A stretch of DNA of 6,124 bases from JBMNNU01 sp050942695 (GTDB lineage Bacteria > Chloroflexota > UBA6077): NCBI GenBank assembly GCA_050942695.1, contig JBMNNU010000197.1:1-6124 (forward strand). The letters run 5' to 3'. Below are positions 1-6,124 of this stretch, piece by piece. Positions within the stretch are counted from its first letter, which is position 1. Each line of letters starts with the position of its first letter. Under the pieces are notes generated by a model. It made no database searches. It saw nothing but the letters and a program-made list of their open reading frames with translations, and had not been told where the DNA came from. The position numbers and the translations under genes were made by a program.

Positions 1-15
1 AACGATATATTGCCT

Positions 16-1011
16 CTAGTTCGTGAACTCCTGGCTGAACATGCTTCCCCTGAAGTCGCTTTTGATCACCCCTATACCGACACGACTGAACTCGCCACGC
101 AGGATGTTTGCCCTGTGCCCGGGGCTGTTCATCAGCCCTTCGTGTGCAATCTGGACGTTGGGAGCATAAGCCAGATTCTCACCGGCCACCCCGAAGGGGA
201 TGTTCGCCCTTTTCATCCGGTCAAAAGGTGAGCCCGTCACCGGCGATTGATGGGCAAAATAGCCCAAATTAAACATCTCTCGACTGTGCTCTCGGGCTAC
301 CTGCCTGAGCTTCTCGTCCATCTGGAGCGGTTTCAGCCCGGCCTTTTGCCTCTCCTGGTTCACCAGCTCAAGCATTTTCTCCTCCGCCTCTGGATCCGGT
401 CGAAGCTGGCCAAGGACGCCGAAGTTGATATGCATCCCCTCTTCTGTTTGGGGCGGCGTAAGGAAGGAGAGGCCCTCGTTCAACTCCTGGCCCAATAGGG
501 CTTCTAATCTCGGTGCGGCCTCTACTGCGGTTACCACGAGCCGACTCCCCAGATTTGACCTCTCCATAGCAGCCGAGATCTGGGGGACCAGTGGGAAGAG
601 AGCGAAGGGAAGGAGTATCAGCGTTGTAAAGATCAGCCCTTTGATGGCTCCCGGAATCGACCCCAGTGTCTTGTCAATCAAGACTAGAGGGCCCAGAAGG
701 ATCTGGATCGGCCTGGTGGCCCGAAACACCAGGTTGAGGATGGTTGAGTAAAGCGCTTGCGTCAAGATCACAAGGGCGAGGAAAGCCCCGAGAAACGCAA
801 CCGCTCTAGGGATCTCGGCTGCCTGTAGTATCCAGGCAGCTAATTGGCGGTAACCCAGGATGGCAGCTCCCAGCGATATTACCATGCCCAATAGATCCAT
901 CGCTCCTGCCAGGAACCCTCGGTTGATGCCTGCCAATATGTACCCCAGGAGAATCAGCAGGATAAGCCAATCCACCCAGTTGAATTGCTGGATTATCTGA
1001 TCAATAGCCAC
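16..1011 (-). CDS. CvpA-like membrane domain fused to a C-terminal CAP/SCP (YkwD-like) domain
   Basis: The 331-residue protein has two parts. Residues 13 to about 141 hold four hydrophobic segments (about 13-29, 38-54, 70-92 and 119-141). The opening VDWLILLILL followed by GINRGFLAG resembles the CvpA (colicin V production) family. After a linker (about 145-210), residues 212-330 form a CAP/SCP domain of the bacterial YkwD type: a LVNQERQKAGL helix, GYFAHQSP (His254), GENLAY (Glu278), SPGHRANIL (His299) and FSRVGIGV. His254, Glu278 and His299 match the conserved His/Glu cavity of CAP proteins. The CAP domain probably sits outside the cytoplasmic membrane, tethered by the CvpA part; its ligand or activity is unknown. 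The start is GTG, with an in-frame TGA 14 codons upstream and no other usual start codon between them. No Shine-Dalgarno sequence precedes it (the leader ends AAAATTCCCCC), so the start is only fairly secure. The gene follows the stress protein by 69 bases on the same strand. Both domain assignments rest on motif recognition; the fold is more certain than the role. Confidence 0.9.
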   Translation of the reverse strand: MAIDQIIQQFNWVDWLILLILLGYILAGINRGFLAGAMDLLGMVISLGAAILGYRQLAAWILQAAEIPRAVAFLGAFLALVILTQALYSTILNLVFRATRPIQILLGPLVLIDKTLGSIPGAIKGLIFTTLILLPFALFPLVPQISAAMERSNLGSRLVVTAVEAAPRLEALLGQELNEGLSFLTPPQTEEGMHINFGVLGQLRPDPEAEEKMLELVNQERQKAGLKPLQMDEKLRQVAREHSREMFNLGYFAHQSPVTGSPFDRMKRANIPFGVAGENLAYAPNVQIAHEGLMNSPGHRANILRGEFSRVGIGVIKSDFRGSMFSQEFTN

Positions 1012-1080
1012 GGGGGAATTTTGCGATAGTTCCGAAAATATGGCAAGCCCTTCTCAACAAAAAAGCCGCCGAATCATTCG

Positions 1081-1941
1081 TTATTTTGCCTGCTCACCAG
1101 CAACTAATACCGGGCGATTAACGCTCCTAAGAACCGCGTCGCTAACGCCGCCAAGGGCAAATCGAGCGAGTCCGCTGATTCCGCGGCGCCCAATGGCTAC
1201 CAGATCGTAATCCCCCTCTTTCGCTCGGCGGCTAATCACCGAAGCAGGGCGTCCCTCGGTCTGTACCGTGTCGCAGTTAACCCCTGCCTGTTGGCACCTC
1301 TGGGACGCCTCCCGCAAGGCCTCTAACCCTGCATTTGCCATGGAGAGCCTCAACTCTCGCATTGCAGGTCCACTTCGAACAGCGGCTATTACCGTTGAGT
1401 CGAGCACGTAGATGAGTGTGATCTTAGCTTCGAAGGGCTTCGCAAGTTCGATCGCTGCTGAAAGAGCCTTTAGAGAGTGTTGAGAGCCATCAATTCCCAC
1501 GAGAATCCTCTCAATAGTATCGGGTGCGGGGCCTCTCACCACCAGCACGGGGCATGGCGCTGCCTCAGCCACTCTCTTAGCGATGCTCCCCAGGACCAGG
1601 CCTCTGACGCCACCGAGACCGCGGTGTCCCACGATCACCAGGTCGAATTCCTCACGACCTGCAAGGTCAATGATCCTATCTGCAGGCTCGCCCATGGCCA
1701 CTCGAGTATCTACTTCGACTCCGATCGCCCGCACAATTTGCGCACCCTCTGTGGCGATAGGTACGAAGTCCGATTCATCGATGACTGGGATGAATACACC
1801 ACTCACTCCTTCAACCCAGGCTGGGATCTTACCAACAGTAAAGATCACGACGCTTGCACCTAATCGCCTGGCAAGGTGAGCGGCCGTGTGCGCAGCTTCC
1901 CTTGCTGGGTCAGAGCCATCATATCCGACCAGCAATTTCAT
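1081..1941 (-). CDS. Tandem universal stress protein (two UspA domains)
   Basis: The 286-residue soluble protein is made of two UspA (PF00582-type) domains, about residues 1-136 and 143-281. Each begins with the strand and loop expected of the fold: VGYDGS at 5-10 and VGIDGS at 148-153. The first domain has a complete ATP-binding signature G-2x-G-9x-G-S (Gly105, Gly108, Gly118, Ser119). The second keeps the spacing (Gly251, Gly254, Gly264) but has Gly265 where Ser or Thr is usual, so its nucleotide binding may differ. Both domains end in the typical strand, CPVLVV and RPVLVA. Tandem proteins of about 280-310 residues are a normal form of the family; they act in the cytoplasm in stress, dormancy or energy-limitation responses, often through ATP binding. 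The ATG start is well supported by an AGGAGGG element six bases upstream. The gene lies 91 bases after the P-type ATPase and 69 bases before the CvpA-CAP gene, all on one strand. A tandem stress protein next to a P2 ATPase is also seen at Rv1996-ctpF in M. tuberculosis. The specific role here is not known. Confidence 0.95.
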   Translation of the reverse strand: MKLLVGYDGSDPAREAAHTAAHLARRLGASVVIFTVGKIPAWVEGVSGVFIPVIDESDFVPIATEGAQIVRAIGVEVDTRVAMGEPADRIIDLAGREEFDLVIVGHRGLGGVRGLVLGSIAKRVAEAAPCPVLVVRGPAPDTIERILVGIDGSQHSLKALSAAIELAKPFEAKITLIYVLDSTVIAAVRSGPAMRELRLSMANAGLEALREASQRCQQAGVNCDTVQTEGRPASVISRRAKEGDYDLVAIGRRGISGLARFALGGVSDAVLRSVNRPVLVAGEQAK

Positions 1942-1947
1942 TGCGAA

Positions 1948-1954
1948 CCCTCCT
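1948..1954 (-). promoter_or_regulatory. Strong ribosome binding site of the universal stress protein gene
   Basis: On the minus strand this reads AGGAGGG, an essentially perfect anti-16S match, six bases before the ATG at 1941. It fixes that start. It stands out because neither the ATPase nor the CvpA-CAP gene has a recognisable Shine-Dalgarno sequence, so the stress protein is probably translated much more strongly than its neighbours. Confidence 0.85.
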
Positions 1955-1984
1955 GCTTATAAAAAAGGATAAAGTCCAATTGGG

Positions 1985-2022
1985 AGGGCATGGATTGTTC
2001 CAAGGAATATTCGGGATGCCCT
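1985..2022 (-). repeat. 7-bp inverted repeat in the ATPase to stress-protein gap
   Basis: AGGGCAT at 1985-1991 and ATGCCCT at 2016-2022 are perfect inverted copies separated by 24 bases. The hairpin would form 10 bases after the ATPase stop codon. No U-run follows directly; a run of six T (minus strand, 1966-1961) comes about 18 bases later, just before the stress-protein ribosome binding site. It is therefore not a canonical intrinsic terminator. It could be an mRNA processing or stability hairpin, an operator, or chance. The repeat itself is directly visible; any function is a guess. Confidence 0.35.
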
Positions 2023-2032
2023 GGAGCCACCT

Positions 2033-4723
2033 TCAATTGTCTATCCCGCGTTGGTGTAGGGCTTTGTGGACCTCGACCGCAGCGAAGAGCGATGTCCCCA
2101 TAGCCACCATCACAAGCCAGGTATCCATGTTTAATGGTTCTATCCGGAGGACCATTTGCAGAGGAGGCCAGTAGAGGGCGATGATGTGGAGTCCGAGGGC
2201 GAGAGCGATTGACGCCAGGAGGAGGCGGTTCGAGAGAGGGCTCATCCCGAGGGCTGGCCGGCTTAGAGAACGGCTGTTCAGCAAGTAAAAGGTTTGGAAT
2301 AGCACCATCGTGGTCATCGCCGCCGTGCGAGCATACTCTAGCGTAGCGCCAGAGCGAAGCTGCCATACGAACATGCCCAGGGTACCGGCGAGCAGGATCG
2401 AGCTGGCAACCGCCATCCTCTCGATCATCTGCCGGGTAAGCAGCCCTTCTCGAGGGTTGCGCGGCGGTCGGCGCCCCACATCCTCCTCTGCTGGCTCGAA
2501 GGCGATGCCGATATCCTGCAGGCCACCCGCCACCAGATTGATCCAGATGACCTGAGCGGGGAGTAAAGGAAGGGGCAGTTGAGCCGCGATACCGGCGATG
2601 ACAATGGGGACCAGCCCAACATTGATTGGGATGAGGAAGGCTATCACCTTGCGGACGTTGTCGAAGATGACTCGACCCTCCACGACAGATGCGTAAATGG
2701 TGGCGAAGTTATCATCAGCCAGCACCATGTCCGCCGACTCCCTGGCCACGTCGGTGCCTGAGATTCCCATTGCAACACCGATATCAGCCTGCTTGAGTGC
2801 CGGTGCATCACTCACCCCGTTCCCGGTAACGGCTACCACCTCTCCCCGGCGCCGCAGTTGCTGGACGATGCGCAGCTTGTGGCTTTGGTCCGCTCGTGCG
2901 AACACTGCTACTCGCCCGACCAGTTCGAGCAGTTCATCATCGTCCAACTCCTCCAACTCCCGCCCTTCGACTATTTGGGCGGTCGTGCCCTGCGTTATTC
3001 CCGTCTCTCGCGCGACAGTTTCAGCCGTCACCTTATGGTCGCCGGTAACCATGATCACCCGGATACCTGCGCGCTCACAGTTGGCGATCGCATCTATAGC
3101 CTCCGGGCGGGGTGGATCGATCATCCCTTGGATGCCGACAAAGGTCAGACCCCTTTCTACCTCTGAGTGATCCAACTCCGAAGTACCTGGTGCCAGAATT
3201 TTATAAGCCATGGCTAACACCCGCAGCCCTTGAGCAGCTATAGTCTGGCTTTCCTGCAGCAGGGAATCACGATCGATTGAAGACAGGGCTATCGCTTCCC
3301 CGAGTAGCGTGGAGTCGCACATCTCCACGACCCGCTCGGGAGCGCCCTTAACGAAAACTACCCGCCCACCCCGATAATCGTGGAGAGTGGCCATATATTG
3401 CTGGTCAGTTTCGAAAGGGATTTCGTCCAGTAGGGGATAATCTCTCTTCTCTCGCTCTTCGTTGAGCCCTCCCTTCATGGCCGATACGATGAGTGCCACC
3501 TCGGTGGGATCTCCGTCAGGTAGGTAGCGGTCATCCTCCTGATAGAGCGAGGACTCGTTGCAGAGCATTCCTATTCGGAGGGCAAGCTCTAGTTCCGGGT
3601 GTTCGCTTAGTACGATACTACGCCCTTCGAACAGTATCTGCCCCTCTGGCAAATAACCGGTACCGGTGACTTCGTAGCTTCGATCCCCTGCGTAAATGCT
3701 TACCACCGTCATCTCGTCCTTAGTCAGTGTGCCGGTTTTATCCGAGCAGATAACGGTGCAACTGCCGAGGGCCTCGACGGCGGGCAGTTTTCGGACGATG
3801 GCGTTGCGCTGGGCCATCCGGGATACCCCCACCGCTAAAGCCACGGTGATGACAACAGGCAACCCCTCAGGGACGGCTGCCACAGCCGTCGCCACCGATA
3901 TCAGGAAAATATCCGCCAAGCTCTCTCCCGAGATCACCCCTAGGAGAAAGATCAGAGGCGTTATGGCCAACACGAAGAGGGATACCTGGCGGGTGAGTCG
4001 CTCGAGACGCTTCTGAAGCGGGGATTCCACCTCGCCCAGTTGTCGCACTTGCGTGGATAACTGCCCGAACTCCGTCCGCGGCCCCGTGCTCACCACGATC
4101 CCCGCCCCACGTCCGCGCATAATGCTCGCTCCCATGAAAACCATGTTGGATCGATCGGCGATTGGGGCGTCGGGATCAGGGATTTCCGCCGCAGTTTTAG
4201 TAGCAGGGAGCGATTCGTCCGTGAGAATCGCCTCGTCTGCCTGCAGTTCGAAGGCTCTAAACAGACGTATGTCCGCTGGCACTCTCATTCCTTCCTCCAG
4301 GAGTACCACATCGCCCGGCACCAACCGGGAAGCGTCGATTTCCCGTTCCATACCGTCTCTCAGCACCCTGGCTTTGGAGACCGAGATCTGCGCTAGGGCT
4401 GAAAGTGACTGCTCGGCCTTGTACTCCTGGACAAAACCGAGGAGAGTATTTAGGGTGATCACCACCAGGATCACGCCTGTATCGACATAATCTCCAATCA
4501 GGAAGGTTATCAGCGCGGCGACGAGAAAAAGATAGATAAGGGGGCTCTTTAATTGTCGTAGGAACACCGAGAATGGATGGGTTTGACTGCTAATAGCCAA
4601 CTCGTTAGGGCCGTACCTGTCAAAACGGCGCCTTGCATCATCTTCGGAGAGCCCCTCCAATCCCGTCTCCAGGATAGTCAAAACCCGGCGGGTATCCAGT
4701 GTATGCCAGAGCTCTTCGACCAT
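2033..4723 (-). CDS. P2-like P-type cation-transporting ATPase with divergent TGES and TGDGVND motifs
   Basis: The 896-residue protein has the full P2-type layout: N-terminal cation-ATPase domain (about 1-60), M1-M2 (about 61-100), actuator domain (105-240), M3-M4 (247-298, with PEGLP at 285-289), P/N domains (320-685) and M5-M10 (691-885). Asp328 in SDKTGTLT is the phosphorylated residue. GDPTE at 404-408, IPFETD at 435-440, KGAPE at 459-463, DPPRPEA at 536-542, TGD at 560-562 and Lys616 are in place. It should use ATP to move a cation across the cytoplasmic membrane. Two catalytic motifs depart from consensus: TGES is TDES (168-171) and TGDGVND is TGNGVSD (633-639). At positions matching SERCA calcium ligands, Asn701, Asn729 and Glu286 are kept, but Glu771 is Leu704, Thr799 is Ala732, Asp800 is Gly733 and Glu908 is Gln810. 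The GLQD at 734-737 and the FQ at 809-810 recall bacterial P2 pumps of unassigned ion rather than true calcium pumps. The ATG is the first possible start, since two in-frame TAG codons lie 7-12 bases upstream; no clear ribosome binding site is present. It begins 19 bases after the oxidoreductase stop. The family is certain; ion and activity are not. Confidence 0.95.
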   Translation of the reverse strand: MVEELWHTLDTRRVLTILETGLEGLSEDDARRRFDRYGPNELAISSQTHPFSVFLRQLKSPLIYLFLVAALITFLIGDYVDTGVILVVITLNTLLGFVQEYKAEQSLSALAQISVSKARVLRDGMEREIDASRLVPGDVVLLEEGMRVPADIRLFRAFELQADEAILTDESLPATKTAAEIPDPDAPIADRSNMVFMGASIMRGRGAGIVVSTGPRTEFGQLSTQVRQLGEVESPLQKRLERLTRQVSLFVLAITPLIFLLGVISGESLADIFLISVATAVAAVPEGLPVVITVALAVGVSRMAQRNAIVRKLPAVEALGSCTVICSDKTGTLTKDEMTVVSIYAGDRSYEVTGTGYLPEGQILFEGRSIVLSEHPELELALRIGMLCNESSLYQEDDRYLPDGDPTEVALIVSAMKGGLNEEREKRDYPLLDEIPFETDQQYMATLHDYRGGRVVFVKGAPERVVEMCDSTLLGEAIALSSIDRDSLLQESQTIAAQGLRVLAMAYKILAPGTSELDHSEVERGLTFVGIQGMIDPPRPEAIDAIANCERAGIRVIMVTGDHKVTAETVARETGITQGTTAQIVEGRELEELDDDELLELVGRVAVFARADQSHKLRIVQQLRRRGEVVAVTGNGVSDAPALKQADIGVAMGISGTDVARESADMVLADDNFATIYASVVEGRVIFDNVRKVIAFLIPINVGLVPIVIAGIAAQLPLPLLPAQVIWINLVAGGLQDIGIAFEPAEEDVGRRPPRNPREGLLTRQMIERMAVASSILLAGTLGMFVWQLRSGATLEYARTAAMTTMVLFQTFYLLNSRSLSRPALGMSPLSNRLLLASIALALGLHIIALYWPPLQMVLRIEPLNMDTWLVMVAMGTSLFAAVEVHKALHQRGIDN

Positions 4724-4742
4724 ATACCGCTACTAACGCACT

Positions 4743-6122
4743 CTACTTGCCGATGCCTCGGAGGTTAGCGCCCTGTCGCACCAGTTCCCGCTGGACTTGC
4801 GCGGCAGGGACCTCGGCGGGGGCTTTGCCGGTTTGAGTCGCAAGTGCAGCGCAGACGCCAGCGGCCTGCCCGGTCGCCATACAGATAGGCATCACCCGGT
4901 AGGATGAATGGGCCTCGTGGGTGCCCGAGATGCAGCGACCAGCCACCAACAGGTTGTCCACCTTGTGCGGCAGAAGGCAGCGGAGCGGGATGTCGTAGGA
5001 CTCCCCCAGGGGCAGTCGCTTCAAGACTGTGCCGGGGCCTGTGGGATTGTGGATATCTATTGGGTAGGTGCCTCGGGCTATCACGTCCGGAAACTTGCGG
5101 GCAAACAGCACATCTTCGGCCGTCAACCTGTATTGCCCTAAAATCCGTCTTGTCTCTCGCACGCACACGCTCACTCCGCTCTGTCCAACGTACGAATTCG
5201 CGAACCCAGGCACATATTTTTTTAGGAATGCTACCACCTGGCGCATTTGCTGCCGGCTACGCCATTCGGCGTAGCTCAGATCCCACACGTCGGTTCCCAG
5301 CACCTGCGTCACGCGGGTGCTGTTTACAGTGACTTCATCTTCATGAGGGGTGCCGAACATCAGGATGTCCTCCCGGGCTAGATCCAACTCGCCGGCCGCC
5401 TTTGCCTGTGCTATGAGGTCCCAAAGGCCATAGTCGCCGCGCCACTGGTCCGGGTGGGCTTTGGCATACGAATCGAACGCCGTCCGCTCGAAATCGAATA
5501 TACGAAACAGCAGCGACATCGGTTGGACCAATCCATCTTCTTCCCTCCCGACCTCGAACGGGGCGCCCGCGTGAGCGGCGATATCGCCGTCGCCTGTACA
5601 GTCGATAACGATTTTTGCCCTGACGACCACTGGCCCTGACTTGCTTTCGAATACGACGCTTTCGATATGGCCGTTCCCAATTACCCCGCTCGCGAAGGCG
5701 TGAAGCAGATAGCTCACACCCGCCTCATCGAGCAGATCGAAGGCGACCTGTTTGAAGACTTCTGGGTCGAAGGGTACTACGTACCCGGTCTCTTCTGAGG
5801 GCTCGATAGCGCCCCCCTCGGCCACGAGCCGCTGAACCAACGTCTCGAGTGCGCCTGCTATAGCCGGTTCTCCAGGCCCGTGGTCCTGGGGCATCAGGTT
5901 TTTTACTCTCCCAGGCAGAGGGGGGCCCGTTTGGGTATGACTCGATGAGATGGGCATGACCAGCGCAGCCGTGGCGTTGCCCCCCAGGAAGCCGTATCTC
6001 TCGACCAGCACGACATTCGCTCCTGCCTTTGCAGCACCGAGAGCGGCGCCGATCCCCGCCGGACCCCCTCCAACCACCAAGATATCTGCCTCGGCCGCCA
6101 CCGTCGCATTGCGCGGTGGCAA
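4743..6122 (-). CDS. FAD-dependent oxidoreductase, FAD_oxidored family (5' end at or beyond the window edge)
   Basis: The 459 visible residues open with a Rossmann FAD-binding motif: DILVVGGGPAG (Gly18, Gly20, Gly23), followed by Glu41 in LVERYGFLGG, which should bind the adenosine ribose. IDCTGDGDIAAHAG (173-186) is the second typical strand and loop. RETRRILGQY (322-331) and the C-terminal NLLVAGRCISGTHEAHSSYR (390-409), then MATGQAAG (415-422), complete the pattern of the PF12831-like family. Members are soluble flavoproteins often found in sugar or organic-acid catabolic clusters; substrates are mostly unknown, and none can be assigned here. No signal peptide or membrane segment is visible. 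The gene ends in TAG, 19 bases before the ATPase ATG, so read-through transcription is likely. The first visible candidate start is TTG at 6122-6120, but only two further bases remain and the frame is still open. Relatives usually have some residues ahead of this point, so the true start may lie outside the window. The family is certain and the start is unresolved. Confidence 0.93.
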   Translation of the reverse strand: MPPRNATVAAEADILVVGGGPAGIGAALGAAKAGANVVLVERYGFLGGNATAALVMPISSSHTQTGPPLPGRVKNLMPQDHGPGEPAIAGALETLVQRLVAEGGAIEPSEETGYVVPFDPEVFKQVAFDLLDEAGVSYLLHAFASGVIGNGHIESVVFESKSGPVVVRAKIVIDCTGDGDIAAHAGAPFEVGREEDGLVQPMSLLFRIFDFERTAFDSYAKAHPDQWRGDYGLWDLIAQAKAAGELDLAREDILMFGTPHEDEVTVNSTRVTQVLGTDVWDLSYAEWRSRQQMRQVVAFLKKYVPGFANSYVGQSGVSVCVRETRRILGQYRLTAEDVLFARKFPDVIARGTYPIDIHNPTGPGTVLKRLPLGESYDIPLRCLLPHKVDNLLVAGRCISGTHEAHSSYRVMPICMATGQAAGVCAALATQTGKAPAEVPAAQVQRELVRQGANLRGIGK

Positions 6123-6124
6123 CT

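Noticed and set aside
1012..1064. Promoter for the CvpA-CAP gene (minus-strand TGCCATATT resembling an extended -10)
   Set aside because: The -10 matches only four of six positions and no -35 is found at the right distance, so it is not strong enough to annotate.
1059..1083. Possible intrinsic terminator after the stress-protein stop: minus-strand CGAATGATTCG then GCGGC and six T
   Set aside because: The CGAATgATTCG palindrome is too tight to form a good hairpin, and the GCGGC next to the T-run has only a distant, G-U-rich partner inside the stress-protein gene. The T-run is suggestive but the stem is not convincing.
1942..1985. Promoter for the stress-protein gene (minus-strand TTGGAC and TATAAG)
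   Set aside because: The two elements are only about 12 bases apart, too close for a sigma-70 promoter, and no matching -35 lies 16-18 bases before TATAAG.
1938..2366. 142-codon minus-strand open frame overlapping the end of the ATPase gene and the start of the stress-protein gene
   Set aside because: It lies mostly inside the ATPase gene in another frame, is rich in Pro, Arg and Ser with no recognisable domain, and its 3' part crosses the spacer and the strong stress-protein ribosome binding site.
2697..3170. 157-codon plus-strand open frame antisense to the ATPase
   Set aside because: Ser/Thr/Ala-rich low-complexity translation without motifs, fully covered by the conserved P and hinge domains of the ATPase on the other strand. 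It is a shadow of GC-rich codon use; the same holds for the other antisense frames.
3310..4220. ATPase as a pseudogene because of the catalytic motif changes
   Set aside because: The frame is intact over 896 codons, the phosphorylation Asp328, KGAPE, TGD and DPPRPEA motifs are all present, and the catalytic Glu170 and Asp639 remain. Divergence is a better description than decay.

Overview
The window is a bacterial chromosomal segment, or a metagenomic contig. It is moderately GC-rich by eye and uses TTG, GTG and ATG starts. All four genes lie on the minus strand, so they are transcribed from the right edge towards the left. Little sequence lies between them: 19, 91 and 69 bases. No RNA gene, mobile element, CRISPR array or phage-like gene is visible. 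The sequence does not fix the lineage. A CvpA membrane domain fused to a CAP domain, together with a tandem universal stress protein and this type of FAD oxidoreductase, would fit Chloroflexota or a related group, but that is a weak inference from memory.

In transcription order the genes are as follows. (1) 6122 to 4743: an FAD-dependent oxidoreductase of the FAD_oxidored (PF12831-like) family, whose reading frame is still open at the window edge. (2) 4723 to 2033: a full-length P2-like P-type cation ATPase of 896 residues. (3) 1941 to 1081: a two-domain universal stress protein with a very strong ribosome binding site. (4) 1011 to 16: a fusion of a CvpA-like four-helix membrane domain with a CAP/SCP (YkwD-like) domain.

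The ATPase, stress protein and envelope protein could form a stress or ion-homeostasis cluster. A tandem universal stress protein beside a P2-type ATPase is also known from the Mycobacterium tuberculosis DosR regulon (Rv1996 beside ctpF/Rv1997). The oxidoreductase is probably the tail of a separate metabolic group outside the window, although its stop lies only 19 bases before the ATPase start.

The most unusual content is in the ATPase. Its phosphorylation site and nucleotide-binding signatures are intact. However, the actuator motif TGES reads TDES, and the hinge motif TGDGVND reads TGNGVSD. Several membrane residues that bind calcium in SERCA are replaced, while an Asp at 737 and a Gln at 810 are present in the membrane core. 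This may be a divergent subfamily with a different ion, or a pump with altered catalysis. The CvpA-CAP fusion is the second point of interest. I found no convincing new multi-gene system.
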